From: Paracoccaceae bacterium
GTDB lineage: Bacteria; Pseudomonadota; Alphaproteobacteria; Rhodobacterales; Rhodobacteraceae
Direction of reading: 5' to 3'
Length of the DNA: 19,296 bases
Assembly: GCA_019090405.1 (NCBI GenBank)
Contig: JAHRVZ010000059.1
Location: forward strand, 1-19,296
How positions within the stretch are numbered: the first letter of the stretch is position 1; every line of letters starts with the position of its first letter. Both the position numbers and the translations under genes were made by a program. The notes below the pieces were generated by a model. It did no database searches and was not told the DNA's origin. It saw only the letters and a program-made list of their open reading frames with translations. Shown one piece after another: positions 15,028-19,296 of the stretch.

Positions 15028-15093
15028 CAGCATGCTGCATGAGATGCACGTGCATTGCTGAATTACGTGCATGATGTACTGCCAAATATGCAC
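15028..15093. promoter_or_regulatory. Palindrome-rich control region between the deacetylase and second TRAP operon
   Basis: The 304-bp divergent gap 14944-15247 contains CAGCATGCTG (15028-15037, perfect palindrome), ATGCACGTGCAT (15044-15055, perfect palindrome), a second ACGTGCAT at 15065-15072 (exactly 17 bp after the first at 15048-15055) and ATGCAC at 15088-15093. Clustering of one GCAC/GTGC motif between divergent genes suggests binding sites for a regulator of both, the LysR protein at 18107-19015 being the nearest candidate. No clear -35/-10 pair was found, and no real gene. Confidence 0.45.
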
Positions 15094-15247
15094 TTCTTGC
15101 AGCGCACATGAATGGACTATGGTTTGCAATATGAAGCGTTAAAAGCTCAAGTATTGTCTTACCATCTGCTTGTAGCAAAACATGAAACTTTGCATTTTGT
15201 TTGCGTTGCACCAAGCGCGCGATCATCATCCACGGGAGGATTCTACG

Positions 15248-16246
15248 ATGAAAAATAGACTGGTCACCACATTAGCCGGTGCCGCGCTTGCAACAGCGTC
15301 GCTATTTGGCACGGCCCATGCGGCTGAGATCGAACTTAAACTGGCGTGGTTGACAGCGGACAGCCCCACCGACCCCTATGCCATCGCAGCGCGGGCTTTT
15401 AAAACCGAGATCGAAGCTGCCATGCCGGGCCGCGTCGAGGTTATTCTGTTTCCCAATCGCCAACTTGGCGATGACAAAGAGATCCTTGAAGGTTTGCAAT
15501 TTGGCACGATCGACCTTGGCATTATCACCAATGCCGTTGTCGCCAACCTTGAACCGACCTATCAGCTTGTCGATCTGCCGTTCCTGTTCGGCAGTGCCGA
15601 GCAGGCGCATGAGGTACTGGATGGCCCTGTAGGCCAGGAACTTGCCGCGAACCTGCGCAAAAACGGTGTTGTGTCACTGGGGGCTGCCGAAGGGGGCTTT
15701 CGTAACATGATCAATAACACCCGGCCTGTGCGCACACCGGCGGATGTCGAGGGTGTTAAATACCGGACGATGCAGAACCCTGTGTTTATCGAAATGTTCT
15801 CATCACTGGGGGGCAGTCCGGTTCCGATGGCATGGGGCGAAGTATTCACCGCCATGCAGCAAGGCACAGTTGACGGGTTGGAAATTCCAGCCTCTGTTGT
15901 GAATTCGAACAACTTTGCCGAAGTTGCCAAATATCTCAGCTTTACGCGGCATACTTATTCCGCCGTCCACCTATTGATATCCGAACGCAGCTTTGAAGCG
16001 CTGCCCGAAGACGTCCAGCAAGCGGTTCTTGATGCTGGCGTGGCGGCAATCGCTGCACAGCGCATCACTGTCGCTGAAGCGGAACAAGGTGTGATTACCG
16101 CCCTGACCGACGCGGGCATGGAGATCAACGACATTGAAGATGTAGGGGCGTTCCGCGACAAAGTCGGCCCTGTTTACGAACGTTTCGAGGACTCGATTGG
16201 CAGTGAATTGCTGGCACAGGCTCTCTCTGCTGTCGCAACCAACTAG
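15248..16246 (+). CDS. TRAP transporter periplasmic solute-binding protein, DctP-type (system 2)
   Basis: A 332-aa protein. The ATG at 15248 has a strong GGGAGGA 7-8 bp upstream, and directly after it comes a clean signal peptide (MKNRLVTTLAGAALATASLF, cleavage likely after AHA at residue 25). An upstream in-frame ATG at 15182 would bury the signal and is rejected. DctP motifs: LFPNRQLGDDKEILEGLQFG, GGFRNMINNTRPVRTPADVE followed by GVKYRTMQNP (conserved Arg), and VPMAWGEVFTAMQQGTVDGLE. The TRMxNP-like segment and the WGEVFTAMQQGTVDG helix are closer to classical DctP proteins for C4-dicarboxylates or sugar acids than the first DctP is. It is the first gene of a P-Q-M operon and is followed by DctQ after 9 bp. 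Confidence 0.94.
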   Translation: MKNRLVTTLAGAALATASLFGTAHAAEIELKLAWLTADSPTDPYAIAARAFKTEIEAAMPGRVEVILFPNRQLGDDKEILEGLQFGTIDLGIITNAVVANLEPTYQLVDLPFLFGSAEQAHEVLDGPVGQELAANLRKNGVVSLGAAEGGFRNMINNTRPVRTPADVEGVKYRTMQNPVFIEMFSSLGGSPVPMAWGEVFTAMQQGTVDGLEIPASVVNSNNFAEVAKYLSFTRHTYSAVHLLISERSFEALPEDVQQAVLDAGVAAIAAQRITVAEAEQGVITALTDAGMEINDIEDVGAFRDKVGPVYERFEDSIGSELLAQALSAVATN

Positions 16247-16255
16247 GACGCTTAC

Positions 16256-16768
16256 GTGCCAATCCTTACATCTTTGGCGCGATTTATTTCGGCTACAAGC
16301 CTCCTTATGGGGCGGCTTGTGGCCAATCTTTGTGTTGTTATCGTTTACGTCATGCTGGGGCTATTGGTGACTCAGGTTTTGATGCGCTATTTCCTTGGCG
16401 CGCCACCCAGCTGGACAGAGGAACTGGCCATCATCCTGTTTGCTTGGCTGGTGTTGTTGTATGCGACCGTTGGTTTGCGCGACCGGTTTCACGTTGCCAT
16501 TGAAACCATCCCCGCGCATTGGGGTTTCGCCTATCGCGCGTCCGAGCGTCTTGTCGCTTTGCTGGTTCTGGGGTTTGGTTTCGTTACATTTTCAGCAGGA
16601 ATCGCCTATGTTGATCGCACCTCAGGACAGAACACAGCCGCACTGCAGATACCAATCGAAGCGTTGTATTTATGCGTGCCAGTCTGCGGTGCCTTGCTGG
16701 TACTGCATTCTGTCGCCCTGCTGATTGAACCAGTGCGCGATCCAACTCAAGCTTTGGATCTGCCATGA
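16256..16768 (+). CDS. TRAP transporter small permease, DctQ-type (system 2)
   Basis: A 170-aa membrane protein beginning at GTG 16256, with AGGA at 16245-16248 (overlapping the DctP stop) 7 bp upstream, which supports the GTG start. Hydrophobic segments are around LVANLCVVIVYVMLGLLVTQV, LAIILFAWLVLLYATVGL, LVALLVLGFGFVTFSAGIAYV and ALYLCVPVCGALLVLHSVALL. The conserved DctQ middle portion is visible: FLGAPPSWTEELAIILFAW, then RFHVAIETIP. The stop overlaps the DctM start by 4 bp (ATGA), indicating translational coupling. It forms the small membrane subunit with DctM. Confidence 0.93.
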   Translation: MPILTSLARFISATSLLMGRLVANLCVVIVYVMLGLLVTQVLMRYFLGAPPSWTEELAIILFAWLVLLYATVGLRDRFHVAIETIPAHWGFAYRASERLVALLVLGFGFVTFSAGIAYVDRTSGQNTAALQIPIEALYLCVPVCGALLVLHSVALLIEPVRDPTQALDLP

Positions 16769-18045
16769 ACCTGACAATCCTGGTTCTGACCCTTGGCCTG
16801 CCATTGATGTTACTCGTCCGCGTACCACTTGCCTTTGCGCTGGGGATTGCGACGATTGCGGCTCTTTGGATCGCTGACATTGACATCATGATCTTTGCCC
16901 AGCGCATGGTGTCGGGCACGCAATCCTTTAGCCTGCTTGCCATTCCGTTTTTCATTCTGGCGGGTGATCTGATGACGGCTGGCGGTATCTCGCGACGGCT
17001 TGTTGGGTTTGCCGATGTTCTGGTGCGCCACCGCACCGGAGGGCTGGGGATGGTCGCGGTGCTGGCCTCTGCGTTTTTTGCCGCCCTGTCAGGCTCGGCC
17101 CCGGCGACCACTGCTGCAATTGGCGCGATTATGATCCCCGAGATGGAAAAGCGTGGATATTCGCGCGCTTTTGCAACCGCCCTTGCGGTGGCCGGCGGCA
17201 TTATCGGGCCGATGCTGCCACCCTCTATCCCGATGGTGGTCTGGGGCGTGATGTCGGAAACCTCAATCAGTCAGCTTTTTCTTGCCGGCATCGTGCCGGG
17301 CCTGTTGTTGGCTGCCGGATTGATGGTCCTGTGCTGGCTGCACGCGCGCAAACACAACATCCCCGCACAACCCCGCGCCACATGGGCCGAAAAGCGCCAG
17401 GCATTCAGCGCCGCCAAATGGGCGCTGCTGGGCCCGGTGATCGTGCTGGGTGGAATATATGGCGGGATCGTCACCCCCACCGAAGCGGCCATTGTCGCCG
17501 CTGTTTTTGCTCTGGTCCTTGGCTTTGGCCTTTACCGTGAACTGAACCTGACCAATATCGTGCCTGTTACCCGCAATTCGCTAAAGACCATGACAATGGT
17601 GATGTTCATCATCGCGCTGGCAAATGGTTTCGGCTGGATGATCGCGTTTGAGCGTATCCCGATGCAAGTCACAAGCGCTTTGGAAGGCTTCTCTGACCGC
17701 CCCGCACTTTATCTGCTGATGATCAACGCGATGCTGCTGGTGATCGGCTGTGTGATGGATAATCTGGCCGCGATGATCATTCTTGCGTCGTTTTTGGTGC
17801 CCATTGGCGAACAACTGGGCATGGACCCGGTGCAGTTCGGCGCGATGGTGGCGATCAACTTTACCATCGGCATGGCAACGCCGCCATTTGGCTACGCCAT
17901 CTTTGTCGGGGCCGCGGTCAGCGGGTTGAGCATTGGCCAGATTGCCAAACCGCTGATGCCGATGCTTGGCGTTATGATTGGCGTTTTGCTATTGGTGGCT
18001 TTTGTGCCCGGCGTCACGCTTACTGTCGTTGAATTGTTGCGCTGA
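16765..18045 (+). CDS. TRAP transporter large permease, DctM-type (system 2)
   Basis: A 426-aa polytopic membrane protein starting at the ATG that overlaps the DctQ stop by 4 bp. Family hallmarks: LLAIPFFILAGDLMTAGGIS (near 57-76), AFFAALSGSAPATTAAIGAIMIPEM, GGIIGPMLPPSIPMVVWGV, GIVTPTEAAIVAAVFALVLG, MDNLAAMIILASFLVPIGEQLGMDP and NFTIGMATPPFGYAIFVGAA. Normal length and intact. It makes the sodium-dependent transport pathway of system 2 with DctQ. Its sequence is clearly different from the system 1 DctM, so the two transporters are not a recent duplication. It is followed after 61 bp by the LysR gene in the same direction. Confidence 0.95.
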   Translation: MNLTILVLTLGLPLMLLVRVPLAFALGIATIAALWIADIDIMIFAQRMVSGTQSFSLLAIPFFILAGDLMTAGGISRRLVGFADVLVRHRTGGLGMVAVLASAFFAALSGSAPATTAAIGAIMIPEMEKRGYSRAFATALAVAGGIIGPMLPPSIPMVVWGVMSETSISQLFLAGIVPGLLLAAGLMVLCWLHARKHNIPAQPRATWAEKRQAFSAAKWALLGPVIVLGGIYGGIVTPTEAAIVAAVFALVLGFGLYRELNLTNIVPVTRNSLKTMTMVMFIIALANGFGWMIAFERIPMQVTSALEGFSDRPALYLLMINAMLLVIGCVMDNLAAMIILASFLVPIGEQLGMDPVQFGAMVAINFTIGMATPPFGYAIFVGAAVSGLSIGQIAKPLMPMLGVMIGVLLLVAFVPGVTLTVVELLR

Positions 18046-18064
18046 AAACGTCATTCCCGGCGCA

Positions 18065-18081
18065 GGCTTGCGACGCAAGCC
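18065..18081 (+). other. Short hairpin between DctM and the LysR gene
   Basis: GGCTTGC-GAC-GCAAGCC is a perfect 7-bp stem with a 3-nt loop, 19 bp after the DctM stop. No U-run follows, so it is not a standard intrinsic terminator. It might attenuate read-through into the regulator gene or protect the dctPQM mRNA 3' end. Confidence 0.35.
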
Positions 18082-18106
18082 GCAAGCACGGTAACATCAC
18101 TCAGAT

Positions 18107-19015
18107 ATGGTAAATTTGCGCAAATTCGATCTGAACCTGCTGGTCATTTTTCGGGCTATAATGACCCGTGGGTCGATTGCGGGTGCCGCGGATGAAGTGG
18201 GCCTGTCCCCTTCTGCTGTCAGCCACGCATTGGCACGTCTGCGGGTCATGTTGAATGATCAGCTGTTTCACCGAACCGCTGACGGGGTTGAACCAACCGA
18301 CCGCGCCATTGAGCTGAACATCGAGGTCGAGCGTGGCCTTGGTTTCATCTCGACCGCCATTTCGCAGCAACATCAGTTTATCCCGGCGCAGGCAAAGCGG
18401 GTTTTCACCATGCAGGTCACTGACTATGTGTCGGGCTTCTTTTTGCCGCGCCTTGCTAAGCGCCTGCAAAAAGAGGCGCCAATGGTCTCGGTTGATATTT
18501 TACCGTTTTCAATTTCAGCGGACAGCGTGTGGGACCGGGTTGATGTGCAAATTCGTCTGACGCCGGGGCGGTTGCAGCCTGAACAGGTCCGCAGCCAAAG
18601 ATTGGTGGCGGACGATATCGTTGTGTTGATGCGCCCCGATCACCCCGATGCGGCCAAACCCATGACGGCAGAATTATACGCCGCCTTGCAGCACGTGAAA
18701 CTTTCGCAGTCTGCTACGGGTACAACGGTGATCGACGACGCCCTTGCCGAGCGGGGATTGACGCGTCACATGGCAATGACTGTCTCAAACTGGTTTGACA
18801 TCCCCGACATTGTCACAAATTCTGACCTTATTGCCATCGCACCACGTCGTCTTTTGCAACTGGATCCCCGACTGGAGAACCTAAAGACGGCGCCCCTACC
18901 TCTTGACGAGGTCGTTTTCTCATTCGATCTGTGCTGGGATCTCAGGACGGAACGTGAGCCGGGGCAGCAGTGGTTGCGAAAGATGATCTGCCAGTTGTTC
19001 AAAGAGATGCAATAG
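18107..19015 (+). CDS. LysR-family transcriptional regulator, NodD-like subgroup
   Basis: A 302-aa protein of standard LysR length. The N-terminal winged HTH is clear: LRKFDLNLLVIFRAIMTRGS, IAGAADEVGLSPSAVSHALARLR, then LNDQLFHRTADGVEPTDRAI. The LFHRTADGVEPT form is seen in the NodD/LinR-like subgroup. The rest is the periplasmic-binding-like effector domain (VFTMQVTDYVSGFFLPRLAKRL, VDVQIRLTPGRLQ, SNWFDIPDIVTNSDLIAIAPRRLL). The start is the ATG at 18107; the ribosome site is weak. It follows the second DctM by 61 bp in the same direction and may be partly co-transcribed. LysR proteins normally control adjacent operons in response to a small ligand, so the TRAP operon and the divergent deacetylase gene are its likely targets (inference). 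Candidate sites are at 15028-15093. Confidence 0.93.
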   Translation: MVNLRKFDLNLLVIFRAIMTRGSIAGAADEVGLSPSAVSHALARLRVMLNDQLFHRTADGVEPTDRAIELNIEVERGLGFISTAISQQHQFIPAQAKRVFTMQVTDYVSGFFLPRLAKRLQKEAPMVSVDILPFSISADSVWDRVDVQIRLTPGRLQPEQVRSQRLVADDIVVLMRPDHPDAAKPMTAELYAALQHVKLSQSATGTTVIDDALAERGLTRHMAMTVSNWFDIPDIVTNSDLIAIAPRRLLQLDPRLENLKTAPLPLDEVVFSFDLCWDLRTEREPGQQWLRKMICQLFKEMQ

Positions 19016-19037
19016 CTAGCACTACCTGCAAACTGAA

Positions 19038-19054
19038 ACTGTCGGCGTGACAGT
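19038..19054 (+). other. Perfect hairpin downstream of the LysR gene
   Basis: ACTGTC-GGCGT-GACAGT, a 6-bp stem with a 5-nt loop, 22 bp after the LysR stop. Flanking CTGAA (19033-19037) and TTCAG (19065-19069) could add an outer stem. No U-run follows on the plus strand. It may mark the end of the LysR transcript, but this is weak. Confidence 0.3.
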
Positions 19055-19090
19055 ACTGCTGAAGTTCAGAAAATGTAGCTAATTATAAAT

Positions 19091-19125
19091 GTTGCTCCTC
19101 CGGACGAGAGAACCGGAGGCGCAAC
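19091..19125. terminator. Long hairpin, possible bidirectional terminator
   Basis: GTTGC-T-CCTCCGG and CCGGAGG-C-GCAAC pair over 13 positions with one mismatch (T/C) around a 9-nt loop. On the minus strand it is followed by ATTTATAATT, and on the plus strand by AAAAG. It lies between the converging LysR gene (plus) and the partial gene at the right edge (minus). It could act as a second terminator behind the better one at 19126-19166. Confidence 0.5.
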
Positions 19126-19166
19126 AAAAGCGTACCTGACGACCCCATTAGGGAACCGCCAGGTAC
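19126..19166 (-). terminator. Intrinsic terminator of the right-edge minus-strand gene
   Basis: On the minus strand GTACCTG (19166-19160) pairs perfectly with CAGGTAC (19138-19132). The interior extends the stem by about eight more pairs, including several G-U, to a small CUAAU loop. GC then TTTT follows at 19131-19126. It starts 12 bp after the stop codon of the partial gene, the usual place. Confidence 0.65.
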
Positions 19167-19177
19167 TATTGGTTTGA

Positions 19178-19296
19178 TTAGCCGCCGTTGGTGTTGGCCA
19201 GCGCAGGCTGGGCAAACGGGTTGGCTTCTTTGGTCAGATCCTGAGCACCGGTTCCCGGCATCAACTCGAACCCAAGATCAAACTGATCCAACACCG
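19178..19296 (-). CDS. C-terminal end of an unidentified protein (partial)
   Basis: The last 38 codons of a minus-strand gene that continues beyond the right edge, ending with TAA at 19180-19178. The visible residues include LDQFDLGFELMPGTG, DLTKEANPFAQP and a Gly-rich end (NTNGG). I do not recognise the family. Coding is supported by an uninterrupted frame, alphaproteobacterial codon choice and a good intrinsic terminator 12 bp after the stop. It converges on the LysR gene and is probably unrelated to the TRAP operon. Confidence 0.6.
   Translation of the reverse strand, partial: VLDQFDLGFELMPGTGAQDLTKEANPFAQPALANTNGG

Noticed and set aside
14957..15229. A 90-codon open frame on the minus strand inside the deacetylase/TRAP divergent gap
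   Set aside because: Its start has no ribosome site (it lies over the complement of the DctP one). Its His/Met-rich composition follows from the GCATGC-type palindromes, and I recognise no family. It would also overlap the control region.

Overview
The window looks like chromosomal DNA of a marine-type alphaproteobacterium, most likely Rhodobacterales (Roseobacter-like). This is an inference from the GC-rich codon use by eye and from the gene set: two TRAP carboxylate transporters, a large fused indolepyruvate ferredoxin oxidoreductase, a class III CoA-transferase and an MmgE/PrpD protein. No search or computation was run.

Layout. 1-183: the edge of a decayed IS3-type OrfA. 257-13693: a catabolic cluster, almost all on the minus strand. 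Its genes, left to right, are a LacI-family repressor, a CaiB/BaiF CoA-transferase, a 1160-aa fused 2-oxoacid:ferredoxin oxidoreductase, a divergent plus-strand MmgE/PrpD gene, an enoyl-CoA hydratase, an acyl-CoA dehydrogenase, an HMG-CoA-lyase-like enzyme and a complete TRAP transporter (DctM, DctQ, DctP). 13694-14070: an intergenic stretch with the TRAP promoter. 14071-14943: a PuuE-like polysaccharide-deacetylase-family gene (minus). 14944-15247: a palindrome-rich divergent control region. 15248-18045: a second TRAP transporter (DctP, DctQ, DctM, plus). 18107-19015: a LysR regulator in the same direction. 19016-19177: hairpins and a terminator. 19178-19296: the 3' end of an unknown minus-strand gene.

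How it may work. The 12-bp palindrome TGAAACGTTTCA occurs exactly three times, and each copy lies in a promoter region: between the oxidoreductase and MmgE/PrpD genes, upstream of the acyl-CoA dehydrogenase-hydratase pair, and upstream of the first TRAP operon (which ends in the lyase gene). This is the form expected of a LacI-family operator, so the LacI gene at the left end probably controls the whole block as one regulon. The enzymes can be ordered as uptake of a carboxylate (TRAP), CoA activation (CaiB, or oxidative decarboxylation of a 2-oxoacid by the oxidoreductase), alpha,beta-dehydrogenation, hydration, and C-C cleavage by an HMG-CoA-lyase-type enzyme. A 3-substituted (for example 3-methyl) glutaryl-CoA-like intermediate would fit, but the true substrate cannot be read from sequence. 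The lyase is atypical: Glu replaces the usual metal-binding Asp, and the segment after the catalytic Cys is four residues longer. The right-hand deacetylase/TRAP/LysR block has no copy of the palindrome and looks like a separate unit.
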